The notes under the pieces: model-generated
What the model was told of the DNA's origin: nothing
Seen by the model: the letters and a program-made list of their open reading frames with translations, nothing else
Databases searched by the model: none
Assembly (NCBI GenBank): GCA_025937075.1
Contig: JAICSD010000032.1
Location: forward strand, 1-16,792
Direction of reading: 5' to 3'
Source of the DNA: Vicinamibacteria bacterium
Lineage (GTDB): Bacteria; Acidobacteriota; Vicinamibacteria; Vicinamibacterales; 2-12-FULL-66-21
Length of the DNA: 16,792 nt
Shown here: piece after piece, positions 1 to 7,333 of the stretch
Numbering within the stretch: position 1 is the stretch's first letter
Layout: the number at the start of each line of letters is the position of its first letter
Position numbers and translations under genes: made by a program

Positions 1-1136
1 AACACGGTGATGAGCCTGCCGCTCGCGAGCGGCCGCGCGGTTTCGAGCAGGTTCTTCAGCGCATCGTCCGTATGGGCGTAATCGACGACGACGCGGACGT
101 CATCTGAGAGATTGGACACCGACTGAAAGCGGCCGGGAACGTGATCGAGCGCGCTGATGCCCGCCTCGATCGCCGAGAACGGCAGGTCGAGCGCCATCGC
201 GGCTGCCGTGGCCGCGAGGATGTTGTAGGCGTTCGGTCTCCCGATGAGCCGCGAGCGCGCGTGGAGCGTGCCTCTCGGCGTGCGGATGTCGAAGTCCAGG
301 CCGTCCAGGGAGAACGAGAGCGGGCCCGGGCGCACGTCCGCTGGGCCCTCGATCGCGTACGTGACAGGCCGTCGCGCAGCGGCCGCCATGTCCTTTCCAC
401 GGTAGTCGTCGACATTGACGACGCCGACCGCCTTGTCCGGCAGCATCTCGAACAGCCGGCGCTTGGCCGCGAAGTACGCCTCCATGTCGCCGTGGAAGTC
501 GAGATGATCGCGCGTGAGATTCGTGAAGATACCGGCCGCAAAGCGCACGTCATCGACCCGATGCAGCGCGAGCGCATGCGACGACACTTCCATCGCGCAC
601 GCGCCGCAGCCCTCGGTCACCATCTCGCGGAGCAGCTTCTGAAGATCGGGCGCTTCGGGCGTCGTTCGCGCCGCCTCGATCTCGCGCGAGCCGATCCGGT
701 AGCCGACGGTTCCGATACGGCCGCACTTCACACCGGCCGCTTCGAAGATCGACGCCAGGATATAGGTCGTCGTCGTCTTGCCGTTGGTGCCCGTGATACC
801 GACGAGGATCAGCTCTTCGCTCGGATTCGCGTAGAACGCGGCCGCAAGCGCCGCAAGCGCCGCGCGGTCGCTCGTCACCTCGATCCATGGCACGGCAGCG
901 TCGGTCGGCTGTTTGGCTCGTGCAACGACCGCGAGTGCCCCATGCGCGATTGCCTGTGTCGCGAACGCCGCGCCATCCGCGTGCGCGCCACGAAGCGCTA
1001 CGAAGAGATATCCAGGCTTCACCTGTCGCGAGTCGTACGCGATCCCGCGAACGGGAGGTCCCGCGGACGGCACACCCGCGGCCTCCGAGCGGATGACGCT
1101 CTTCGGCAGGCTGCCGAGCAGCTCCGCGAGCGTCAT
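1..1136 (-). CDS. murE: MurE, UDP-MurNAc-tripeptide synthetase (partial, C-terminus beyond the window)
   Basis: Cytoplasmic Mur ligase that adds the third stem-peptide residue (usually meso-diaminopimelate) to UDP-MurNAc-L-Ala-D-Glu using ATP. I translated 378 codons from the ATG at 1136; the frame stays open to the left edge. Visible landmarks are the N-terminal DSRQVKPG block (35-42), the ATP-binding loop GITGTNGKTTT (113-123), TTPE (158-161), MEVSSH (182-187), and TRDHLDFHGDMEAYFAAK (208-225), whose last Lys corresponds to the carbamylated lysine of E. coli MurE. The start is supported by GGAGG at 1146-1150, nine bases upstream, and by an ATGA overlap with the ftsI stop. The motif that selects the amino acid (DNPR for diaminopimelate) lies outside the window, so DAP versus lysine specificity cannot be read here. 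MurE rather than MurF or MurC follows from the motif set and position after ftsI. Confidence 0.95.
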   Translation of the reverse strand, partial: MTLAELLGSLPKSVIRSEAAGVPSAGPPVRGIAYDSRQVKPGYLFVALRGAHADGAAFATQAIAHGALAVVARAKQPTDAAVPWIEVTSDRAALAALAAAFYANPSEELILVGITGTNGKTTTTYILASIFEAAGVKCGRIGTVGYRIGSREIEAARTTPEAPDLQKLLREMVTEGCGACAMEVSSHALALHRVDDVRFAAGIFTNLTRDHLDFHGDMEAYFAAKRRLFEMLPDKAVGVVNVDDYRGKDMAAAARRPVTYAIEGPADVRPGPLSFSLDGLDFDIRTPRGTLHARSRLIGRPNAYNILAATAAAMALDLPFSAIEAGISALDHVPGRFQSVSNLSDDVRVVVDYAHTDDALKNLLETARPLASGRLITV

Positions 1137-3241
1137 TGCGTCGCGCCTCCGGATGCGGCGGCACTCGGGGTATGTCTGTCGAGCCGCAGCGTGCAGGCTT
1201 CGCCGGGCACCAATGCCGCGCCCGCTTCGGGCATCTGCGAAACGACGAACCCGTCGCCGCTCATGCGCGCCGTCAACCCGATATGTGAGAGCGCGCGCAG
1301 GGCTTCGCGCGCGCTGAAGCCCCGCAGATCCGGCATGACGCCGGCGCGCGCGAGCTCGAGCACCGCCGTCTGATCGCCGTCGATCCGGGCTGGCTGCGCT
1401 GCCACGACATCGCTCTCATCCGCTGAATGCCGAGCCAGCAGTACTGGCGGCGCGGGATTCAGAGTTGGCGGAATCCCGAGGTACGTGAGCGCAGACTCGG
1501 CGATGCGCTTGAAGACCGGCGCCGACACCGCGCCCCCCGTGTAGCCGGCACCGTGCGGTGAATCCATCACCACGAGAATCGCGAGCGCCGGCTTGCGGGA
1601 CGGGACGAACCCGACGAACGAAGCGTTGTAATCGGATTTCTGATAGTGCCCGTTGACGAGCTTCGCCGCGGTGCCCGTCTTCCCCGCGATGGTGAAGCCG
1701 GGGATCTGCGCAGCCTTCGCGGTGCCGCGTTCGACGACCTGCTCCATGATCGTCGTGAGCGTCGCCGCGGTTTCGGCCGTGATCGTCCGGCGAAGAATCT
1801 TGTGCGGCACCTCGACGCGACGCCCGTCCTTCAGGAACGCGCGCACGACGCGCGGCTCGAGCAGGTGCCCGCCGTTGGCAACCGAGCTTGCGGCAGTGAC
1901 CATCTGGATCGCCGTCACGCCGATCTGATAGCCCATCGAGACCGACGCAAGCGCGCTCGGATCCAGGCTCGCGATGTTCCACACGATCCCGGGCGTCTCG
2001 CCGCGGAAGTCCGGCGCGAGCGTCTGTCCGAAGCCGAACCGGCTGACGTAATCGGCGAGGCCCTGCGCGCCTACCCGCATCCCGACCTTGATCGCACCGA
2101 CGTTGCTCGATTTGACGATGACGTCGGTGAACGGAATCACGCCGTACCGATGCGTATCGTGAATGGTCCGCGACCCGAACGTGATGGAGCCCGGGCTCGT
2201 GTCGATGAGCGTGTCGGGTGTGATGACGTGGCGCTCGAGCGCCGCAGACGCAGTGACGATCTTGAACGTCGAGCCCGGCTCGTAGAGCGTCTGAATCGCG
2301 CGGTTTCGACGCTCGTCGTCATCTGATTTCGTAAACGCGTTCGGGTTGAACGTCGGCCAGTTCGCGAGCGCCAGGATCTCGCCGGTGTTCGGGTCCATGA
2401 TGATGGCGCTCCCGCCGGCCGCGTGGTTCTCCTCGACGCCAATCCTGAGCTCGCGCTCGGCGACGTACTGGAGATACTGATCGATCGTCAGCTCGATGCC
2501 CGCGCCAGCCGTGGACGGCCGCTCGACGCGGCTGAACAGGGCGTGGCGCTTCGCGTCGCTCTGGATCAGGATCTTGCCGTCATGCCCGCGGATCTGCGTG
2601 TCGTAGGCGGATTCGATTCCGCCCAGTCCGACGTTGTCGAGGCCGACGTAGCCGATGACGTGGGCCGCCAGCTCCTTCTTCGGATAGTAACGCCGGTTCT
2701 CCTTGAGAAAGATGATGCCGGGAAGGTCGAGAGCCCGAACGGCACGGGCCTCTTCGGGCGAGAGCTGACGCGCGAGGTAGACGAACGCGCCTCGACGTCG
2801 AAGCTTCTTCGCCATGTCGACTCGCCGCTCGGCCGTGCATCCGTCGAGCGCGGCACAGACCTGGCGCGCCACCTGATCCGGATCCTCGATGTCGGAGGGG
2901 TCGGCCGCAATCGTATCGGCGTCCACGCTGTAGGCGAGCACGCGGCCGTTTCGGTCGAAGATCTCTCCGCGCTTGGCCGGTGGTGTCACCGTCCGCATCT
3001 GCTGGCGATCGGCGCGCGCCATCAGATCGGCGTGGTCGATGACCTGCAGGTAGAAGAGGCGGGCTTCGATCGCGGCGGTCCAGCCGATGAACACGACGGC
3101 ACAGATGGCGATGCGGCCGGTGAGCACCGTGCGCCAGTCGGCGGGCCGATCGCCGGCGGTCACACGGCGGGCCGACCGCACGCGGTGCAGCAGCGGCTGC
3201 CACCCCAGGCAGAATCTGTTGCTGCCGTGCTGCTGGCTCAC
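1133..3241 (-). CDS. ftsI: FtsI/PBP2-type septal peptidoglycan transpeptidase with C-terminal PASTA domain
   Basis: Membrane-anchored class B penicillin-binding protein that cross-links septal peptidoglycan. Numbering from the GTG at 3241 (702 aa): a short cytoplasmic tail, one membrane anchor at about 41-58, a dimerisation/pedestal domain from about 87 (PPAKRGEIFDRNGRVLA), then a transpeptidase domain with SxxK (S324-K327 in EPGSTFK), SxN (S378-N380) and KTG (521-523). A PASTA-like domain follows at about 635-690 (VMPDLRGFSAREALRAL, ending GEACTLRL). The GTG at 3241 lies just after the ftsL stop with GAGG five bases upstream. A TTG at 3265, inside ftsL and preceded by GGAG, would add eight residues and cannot be excluded. 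The stop overlaps the murE start as ATGA, suggesting translational coupling. The PASTA tail resembles PBP2x/SpoVD types more than E. coli FtsI. Confidence 0.95.
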   Translation of the reverse strand: MSQQHGSNRFCLGWQPLLHRVRSARRVTAGDRPADWRTVLTGRIAICAVVFIGWTAAIEARLFYLQVIDHADLMARADRQQMRTVTPPAKRGEIFDRNGRVLAYSVDADTIAADPSDIEDPDQVARQVCAALDGCTAERRVDMAKKLRRRGAFVYLARQLSPEEARAVRALDLPGIIFLKENRRYYPKKELAAHVIGYVGLDNVGLGGIESAYDTQIRGHDGKILIQSDAKRHALFSRVERPSTAGAGIELTIDQYLQYVAERELRIGVEENHAAGGSAIIMDPNTGEILALANWPTFNPNAFTKSDDDERRNRAIQTLYEPGSTFKIVTASAALERHVITPDTLIDTSPGSITFGSRTIHDTHRYGVIPFTDVIVKSSNVGAIKVGMRVGAQGLADYVSRFGFGQTLAPDFRGETPGIVWNIASLDPSALASVSMGYQIGVTAIQMVTAASSVANGGHLLEPRVVRAFLKDGRRVEVPHKILRRTITAETAATLTTIMEQVVERGTAKAAQIPGFTIAGKTGTAAKLVNGHYQKSDYNASFVGFVPSRKPALAILVVMDSPHGAGYTGGAVSAPVFKRIAESALTYLGIPPTLNPAPPVLLARHSADESDVVAAQPARIDGDQTAVLELARAGVMPDLRGFSAREALRALSHIGLTARMSGDGFVVSQMPEAGAALVPGEACTLRLDRHTPSAAASGGATQ

Positions 3242-3248
3242 GTGCCCC

Positions 3249-3641
3249 TCAACGCGCCGCGACAATCGATTTCTCCGGCGGCGCGGCCGGCGTCACCCGT
3301 TCGATCACGATCGCCTGGTCGCGCCCGGGCGCGACCAGATGGAGCTGCTCCGTCGCAATCTTCTCGATGCGCCGCGGCGCGCGCAGCGTTTCGATCTCGA
3401 GCCGGAGCTGGCGATTGATCTCCTCTTCGGCCGCGCGGTCCTGCTGCATCCGCTCGATGCGGTACCCGTGACGCACCAGCTCGAAGTGCTGCCACGCCGA
3501 GAACAACAGCACCACCGCCAGGAAGATGCCGATGCCCATCGAGCGCCAGAGCTGGCGCTGGCGGGCGGCATCCACCTCGCGGATGATCTGGTTGTTCCGA
3601 ACGTCCTTCTTGATTGCGTATTCGAAATCGACCGCGCTCAT
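3249..3641 (-). CDS. ftsL: FtsL-like bitopic cell division protein
   Basis: Small divisome protein of 130 aa that in characterised bacteria forms a coiled-coil complex with FtsB/DivIC and FtsQ and activates FtsWI. Visible architecture: a charged cytoplasmic N-terminus (1-33), one transmembrane helix (about 34-52, IGIFLAVVLLFSAW region), then a periplasmic heptad-rich coiled coil (about 58-90) rich in Glu, Arg and Gln, and a PRRIEKIATEQLHLVAP segment (89-105) typical of the FtsL/DivIC C-terminal region. The ATG at 3641 is preceded by GAGAGG with a five-base spacer and overlaps the rsmH stop as ATGA. Sequence identity within this family is low, so the call rests on architecture plus the exact position between rsmH and ftsI. 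The last about 20 residues are Ala/Pro-rich. Confidence 0.88.
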   Translation of the reverse strand: MSAVDFEYAIKKDVRNNQIIREVDAARQRQLWRSMGIGIFLAVVLLFSAWQHFELVRHGYRIERMQQDRAAEEEINRQLRLEIETLRAPRRIEKIATEQLHLVAPGRDQAIVIERVTPAAPPEKSIVAAR

Positions 3642-4519
3642 GCGAGCCTCTCAATCGCGCGCAGCTTGGCGCTGCGCGATCGGGGATTGCGGGCTACTTC
3701 GGCCTCGCTGGGGAGGAGCGGCCGCTTGGTCAGGATCCGCGCCATCAGCGCGCCGCGCTCCAGCGCACGGAACGCGTGCTTGACGATGCGATCCTCGAGA
3801 GAGTGAAACGTGATGACGGCGAGCCGCGCGCCTTCGCGCAGCCGGCGGACCGCCGCGGTCAGAAAGGCGTCGAGGCGATCCAGCTCGCGGTTGACCCAGA
3901 TGCGAAACGCCTGGAACGTGCGCGTCGCCGGGTCTATCCGCTGATATCCGCGCCGTGGAATGGCGTGCCGTACGATGGACGCGAGCTGGGCCGTGGTCGT
4001 TATCGGCGCCTCGCGGCGCGCGGCCCCAATCGCGCGCGCGATCCGCCGCGAGTAACGCTCCTCGCCGAACTCGAAGATGACGTTTGCCAGCTCCTCTTCG
4101 CCGGCCGCCCGAATCAGGTCGGCGGCGGTCGGCCCCTGCGTCTGATCCATGCGCATGTCGAGCGGCTCGTCGCGGCGGAAGCTGAAGCCTCGCCCCTCGG
4201 CATCGAGCTGCATCGACGACAGGCCGAGGTCGACGAGCGCCCCGTCCAGGTTCGAAATCCCGTGCGCGTCCAGCACCTGTGCGAGCTCGCGATAATCGGC
4301 GTGCACGAACGTGACGCGATCGCCGTACGCCGCGAGCGCCTCGCGCGCGAGCGCGAGCGCTGCGGGATCGCGATCGAGCGCGACGATGCGGGCTGCGCCG
4401 CCGTCGAGGAGCGCCCGCGTGTGCCCGCCCAGACCCACCGTGCAGTCCACGAACAGACCGCCGCGCGAGGGTTCGAGCAGGCTCACGACTTCGCGCACCA
4501 TCACCGGCTCGTGCTGCAT
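3638..4519 (-). CDS. rsmH: RsmH, 16S rRNA m4C1402 methyltransferase (MraW)
   Basis: SAM-dependent methyltransferase that makes N4-methylcytidine at 16S rRNA position 1402 in the ribosomal P site. The 293 aa protein from the ATG at 4519 begins with the family signature MQHEPVMVREVV, followed by the SAM-binding loop DCTVGLGGHT (25-34). The C-terminal half carries the conserved block LAVITFHSLEDRIVKHAFR, and the protein ends in the usual basic tail (NPRSRSAKLRAIERL). Length is close to the normal 300-315 aa. An upstream in-frame start at 4708 would add 63 residues lying inside mraZ and was rejected, because the family N-terminus starts exactly at 4519. The gene sits 4 bases after the mraZ stop and overlaps ftsL by 4 bases (ATGA), the standard dcw arrangement. 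Confidence 0.97.
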   Translation of the reverse strand: MQHEPVMVREVVSLLEPSRGGLFVDCTVGLGGHTRALLDGGAARIVALDRDPAALALAREALAAYGDRVTFVHADYRELAQVLDAHGISNLDGALVDLGLSSMQLDAEGRGFSFRRDEPLDMRMDQTQGPTAADLIRAAGEEELANVIFEFGEERYSRRIARAIGAARREAPITTTAQLASIVRHAIPRRGYQRIDPATRTFQAFRIWVNRELDRLDAFLTAAVRRLREGARLAVITFHSLEDRIVKHAFRALERGALMARILTKRPLLPSEAEVARNPRSRSAKLRAIERLA

Positions 4520-4523
4520 GGCC

Positions 4524-4964
4524 TCAGATACCGAACGCGGCAAGCGCGCGCGCGTCATCGTCCGAGTAAGGCTCGCGCTGCAGCTTCGCGACGAACCGCT
4601 CGTGGTTCCAGACGTCGACGTAGTCGTACTGGCCGAACACGTCGACCTCACCCGCCATCCCGGCCGACTCGCGCAGACGCTGATGGATGACCACGCGCCC
4701 CTGCGCATCGATCTCCGCCGACTGCCCGAAGTAGTTCACGCGATCGAAGAACTTCAGCCGCGCAGGATGCGCGCTGGGGACCTGGGCCAGCTTCTCTTCC
4801 AGGGTGAGCCAGACCGGCAACGGATAGATGCGGACGTACTCCCCCGTGAGGCTCGTCACGAACAGCTCGGTCCCGTGCTTCCCCTCGATGAGAGCACGGA
4901 AGGCGTTCGGGATCTTGAGCCGCCCTTTGTCATCGATTTTGGCAGCGTAGTTGCCCCGGAGCAC
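4524..4964 (-). CDS. mraZ: MraZ, DNA-binding regulator of the dcw operon
   Basis: AbrB-fold transcription regulator, first gene of the dcw cluster. The 146 aa protein contains the two tandem SpoVT/AbrB-like halves of the family, each with a DxxxR motif: DDKGRLKIP at 11-19 and DAQGRVVIH at 86-94. The N-terminus MLRGNYAAKID is highly typical. The start is a GTG at 4964. GGAG at about 4974-4977 (minus strand) gives a nine-base spacer and lies within the promoter-distal GTGGA box, so MraZ binding there could block the ribosome-binding region as well as transcription. Known MraZ proteins bind direct repeats upstream of their own gene and usually repress the operon; the three GTGGA boxes found here fit that role. 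Length is within the normal 140-155 aa. Confidence 0.97.
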   Translation of the reverse strand: MLRGNYAAKIDDKGRLKIPNAFRALIEGKHGTELFVTSLTGEYVRIYPLPVWLTLEEKLAQVPSAHPARLKFFDRVNYFGQSAEIDAQGRVVIHQRLRESAGMAGEVDVFGQYDYVDVWNHERFVAKLQREPYSDDDARALAAFGI

Positions 4965-4969
4965 GGTCG

Positions 4970-4999
4970 TTTACTCCACTTTGCTCCACAAAAATCCAC
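4970..4999 (-). promoter_or_regulatory. MraZ-box operator: three GTGGA direct repeats in 10-base register
   Basis: Read on the minus strand, three consecutive 10-base units are GTGGATTTTT (4999-4990), GTGGAGCAAA (4989-4980) and GTGGAGTAAA (4979-4970). Only GTGGA is invariant, so the boxes repeat once per helical turn. This matches the known MraZ operator style of short G-rich pentamers separated by five bases. The array lies just downstream of the -10 box and covers the predicted RNA start and the mraZ ribosome-binding region, suited to autorepression. Confidence 0.85.
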
Positions 5000-5003
5000 C
5001 GCG

Positions 5004-5032
5004 ATAGTAGAGGACCCCTCCCCGGCTGTCAA
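5004..5032 (-). promoter_or_regulatory. Sigma70-type promoter of the dcw operon
   Basis: On the minus strand TTGACA (5027-5032) is followed by exactly 17 bases and TACTAT (5004-5009): a perfect -35 box and a 5-of-6 -10 box at optimal spacing. The predicted RNA start is near 4996-4998, about 33 bases before the mraZ GTG and inside the first GTGGA box. This is the only promoter in the window with both elements near consensus. Confidence 0.85.
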
Positions 5033-5105
5033 CGCCAAAATGCAGAGCCCTTTAGGCTTACGTATTAGTTTCGCCCCCCGAAGAGACGACGAAGCTGCGC
5101 CTCCA

Positions 5106-5119
5106 CGTGCTAGGATGAG
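5106..5119 (+). promoter_or_regulatory. Candidate extended -10 element for ychF
   Basis: The intergenic region on the ychF side contains TGC followed by TAGGAT (5111-5116), an extended -10-like motif about 65 bases before the ychF GTG. No convincing -35 is seen 17 bases upstream (GACGAA). The remaining bases between 5033 and 5181 hold only a weak 4-base hairpin (AGCC/GGCT at 5046-5058), with no terminator. This call is a guess by motif only. Confidence 0.35.
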
Positions 5120-5181
5120 CAGTTCTGGCGTGCCGTGGGGCTCGCCAATGTGATCCTCCCTTTCAGGAGACCATCCGTTCT

Positions 5182-6270
5182 GTGCTGCGTGCGGGCTTGA
5201 TTGGGTTGCCGTCCACCGGCAAGACTGCCTTGTTCCACCTGCTCACCAGTGCGCACGACGCGCCGCGTGCCGGCGGACGCCAGGAAGCGAATGTCGGCAT
5301 CGCGCGCGTGCCCGATGAGCGGCTCGACAAGCTGACGGCGCTCTTCAACCCGAAGAAGCACGTCCCGGCGACGGTGGAATTCGCGGACATGGGAGGCGCG
5401 GCCGCGAAACCCGGCGCCGCCGCGCTGCTCGACGTTGCCGCTTTTCGCAATGCCGATGCGCTCCTGCATGTCGTGCGCATGTTTCGCGATCCGTCGATTC
5501 CGCACGCGCCGGGATCGGTCGACCCCGCGCGCGACGTCCTGATGATGGAGGACGAGCTGATCCTCGCCGACCTCGGCGTGGTCGAGAAACGGCTCGAACG
5601 CCTCGAGCGCGATCTGAAGAAGTCCGCGGGCAACGCGGAGCTGCGCAAGGAGCAATCGATCCTGCAGCGGTGCCGCGACGCGCTCGAAGGGGGGCGGCAC
5701 CTGCGCGCGCTGCCGCTCGATGCGGAGGATGCGAAGCGCCTTCGCGGCTTTCAGTTCCTCTCGTCGAAGCCGCTGCTGCTCGTGCTCAATCTCGACGAAG
5801 CGGATCTCCCGAACGCCGACCGTGCGGTCGAACTCGCCGGGCTGCAGGACTTCGTCCACGGCGCGGCCACCCGCGCCGTTCCCATCTGCGCGAAGATCGA
5901 GCTGGAGATCGCGCAGCTGGACGCCGCGGACGCGCAGGCATTCATGACGGACCTGGGCCTCCGGGAGTCCGGGCTCGATCGCGTCATTCGCGCCAGCTAC
6001 GACCTGCTCGGCTACATCTCGTTCTTTACCGTCGGCGACGACGAGTGCCGCGCGTGGTCCATTCCGCGCAACACGCCGGCGCAGATGGCCGCCGGCGAGA
6101 TTCACACCGACATCCAGCGCGGGTTCATCCGCGCCGAGGTCGTGCGCTACGAGCACCTGCTGCACCGCGGTTCGATTGCCGCATGCCGCGACCACGGGGA
6201 GCTTCGCCTCGAGGGCAAGGAGTACATCGTCCTCGACGGCGACGTCATCAACTTCCGCCACGCCACGTGA
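5182..6270 (+). CDS. ychF: YchF, OBG-family P-loop ATPase with TGS domain
   Basis: Cytosolic P-loop NTPase of the TRAFAC Obg family (OLA1/YchF) that prefers ATP and associates with ribosomes; the bacterial protein is linked to stress responses and leaderless-mRNA translation. The 362 aa length is normal (about 363). Visible order: G1 loop GLPSTGKT (8-15), DMGG as the G3-like element (69-72), a helical coiled-coil insertion (about 125-175), NLDE in the G4 position (203-206; YchF proteins have NxxE here rather than the GTP-specific NKxD), and a C-terminal TGS domain from about 278 with AAGEIHTDIQRGFIRAEVV and EGKEYIVLDGDVINFR. The GTG at 5182 has AGGAG at 5165-5169, a rather long 12-base spacer, but there is no better in-frame start. 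The G1 and following segment differ from the common GLPNVGKSTLFN form. Confidence 0.93.
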   Translation: MLRAGLIGLPSTGKTALFHLLTSAHDAPRAGGRQEANVGIARVPDERLDKLTALFNPKKHVPATVEFADMGGAAAKPGAAALLDVAAFRNADALLHVVRMFRDPSIPHAPGSVDPARDVLMMEDELILADLGVVEKRLERLERDLKKSAGNAELRKEQSILQRCRDALEGGRHLRALPLDAEDAKRLRGFQFLSSKPLLLVLNLDEADLPNADRAVELAGLQDFVHGAATRAVPICAKIELEIAQLDAADAQAFMTDLGLRESGLDRVIRASYDLLGYISFFTVGDDECRAWSIPRNTPAQMAAGEIHTDIQRGFIRAEVVRYEHLLHRGSIAACRDHGELRLEGKEYIVLDGDVINFRHAT

Positions 6271-6276
6271 TACGAT
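6269..6276 (+). promoter_or_regulatory. Possible -10 element before the glycan cluster
   Basis: TACGAT (6271-6276) directly follows the ychF TGA stop and lies 16 bases before the ATG of the first glycosyltransferase gene; no Shine-Dalgarno sequence is present in the 22-base gap. If used, the transcript would start about ten bases before the ATG. No -35 was recognised, since that region is coding. The match is weak (4 of 6). Confidence 0.3.
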
Positions 6277-6292
6277 TCCGCCGTTTCCCGTA

Positions 6293-7333
6293 ATGTCGAT
6301 TCGGACGGTCGTCGTCTGCGAAGCGCAGGTGCCGTTCGTGCACGGCGGCGCGGAAACACACGTCAGGGAGCTCACACGGGAGCTCGTCGCGCGTGGCTAC
6401 CGCGCGGAGCTGGTGAGTATTCCGTTCAAGTGGTATCCGAAGGACGAAATCCTGCCGCACGCGGCCGCGTGGCGGCTCATCGATCTGAGCGAGAGCAACG
6501 GGCAGCCGATCGATCTGGTCATCGCCTCGAAGTTCCCCACGTACTTCGTGCGTCATCCGAACAAAGTCGCCTGGCTGATCCATCAGTATCGGGCCGCGTA
6601 CGAGCTGTGCGGCACGCCGTTCAGCGATTTCGGGCACAACGAGTCGGACGTCGGCCTGCGTGACACGCTGATTCGCCTCGACACCGGGATGCTGGGCGAG
6701 TGCCGGCGTCTCTTCGCGAACGCACGGAACACCGCGAGCCGCGTCGAGAAATACAACGGGCTTCACGCCGAACCGCTGTATCATCCGCCCCGGCTCGCGC
6801 CGCGGCTGGTCAGCGGTCCGTACACGGACTACGTGCTCTCGGTCGGGCGCATCGAATCCGTCAAGCGGGTGGACCTCCTCGTCGCGGCGATGGCGCACGT
6901 CGATGCTCCGCTGCGGCTCGTCGTTGCCGGCGACGGCACGCAGCGCGCGAACGTCGAAGCGCTCGCCGCGCGGCTCGGCGTCGCGGATCGGATCGACTTT
7001 CTTGGCTCCGTTGCGGACGAAGCGCTCGTGGACCTCTATCGCGAGGCGCTCGTCGTCGCATATCCGCCGTACGACGAGGACTTCGGCTACGTGACGCTGG
7101 AAGCGTTTCTCGCGAGGCGCCCGGTGATCACGGCGACGGATTCCGGCGGTCCGAACGAGTTCGTCGTGGACGGCGTCAACGGGTTCGTCTGCGCTCCAGA
7201 GCCCGACGCGATTGCTGCGGTGATCAACGACCTGGCCGCGAATCGCCCGAAGGCGAAGGCGCTCGGGGATGCCGGCTACGATCGGGCGGCGCAGGTGACG
7301 TGGGACGGCGTGATCGAGAAGCTGGTCTCGTGA
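6293..7333 (+). CDS. GT4-family glycosyltransferase (GT-B fold)
   Basis: Retaining glycosyltransferase of 346 aa that likely transfers a sugar from a nucleotide donor to a glycan or lipid-linked acceptor at the cytoplasmic face. The N-terminal Rossmann half starts VVVCEAQVPFVHGGAETHVRE, with the Gly-rich acceptor-side loop HGGAE. The C-terminal donor half contains LSVGRIESVKRVDLLVAAM, VVAGDGTQ and the EX7E motif E262/E270 in EDFGYVTLEAF, then a GGPNEFV loop. The middle segment (KFPTYFVRHPNKVAWLIHQY) is unusually conserved-looking and may contact the acceptor. The ATG at 6293 begins the conserved fold; an in-frame upstream start at 6176 would lie within ychF and was rejected. The gene's stop overlaps the GTG of the next gene, so the two are probably translationally coupled. 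Donor and acceptor cannot be read from sequence. Confidence 0.9.
   Translation: MSIRTVVVCEAQVPFVHGGAETHVRELTRELVARGYRAELVSIPFKWYPKDEILPHAAAWRLIDLSESNGQPIDLVIASKFPTYFVRHPNKVAWLIHQYRAAYELCGTPFSDFGHNESDVGLRDTLIRLDTGMLGECRRLFANARNTASRVEKYNGLHAEPLYHPPRLAPRLVSGPYTDYVLSVGRIESVKRVDLLVAAMAHVDAPLRLVVAGDGTQRANVEALAARLGVADRIDFLGSVADEALVDLYREALVVAYPPYDEDFGYVTLEAFLARRPVITATDSGGPNEFVVDGVNGFVCAPEPDAIAAVINDLAANRPKAKALGDAGYDRAAQVTWDGVIEKLVS

Noticed and set aside
141..1373. 410-codon plus-strand open frame across murE and the end of ftsI.
   Set aside because: It is opposite well-supported murE and ftsI frames and its translation is Arg-rich without motifs; a shadow frame.
4520..4708. N-terminal extension of RsmH from a start at 4708.
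   Set aside because: The extension overlaps mraZ in another frame and the conserved RsmH N-terminus begins at the ATG at 4519.
5041..5068. Possible plus-strand promoter at TATTAG (5063-5068) and a small AGCC/GGCT hairpin as terminator.
   Set aside because: There is no -35 match 17 bases upstream of TATTAG, and the hairpin has only four base pairs and no U-tract.
5110..6375. 421-codon open frame on the minus strand, opposite and longer than ychF.
   Set aside because: The plus strand encodes a clear full-length YchF with P-loop and TGS motifs; the antisense frame is low-complexity, Arg/Ala/Val-rich and has no recognisable motif. Long antisense frames are expected in GC-rich coding DNA.
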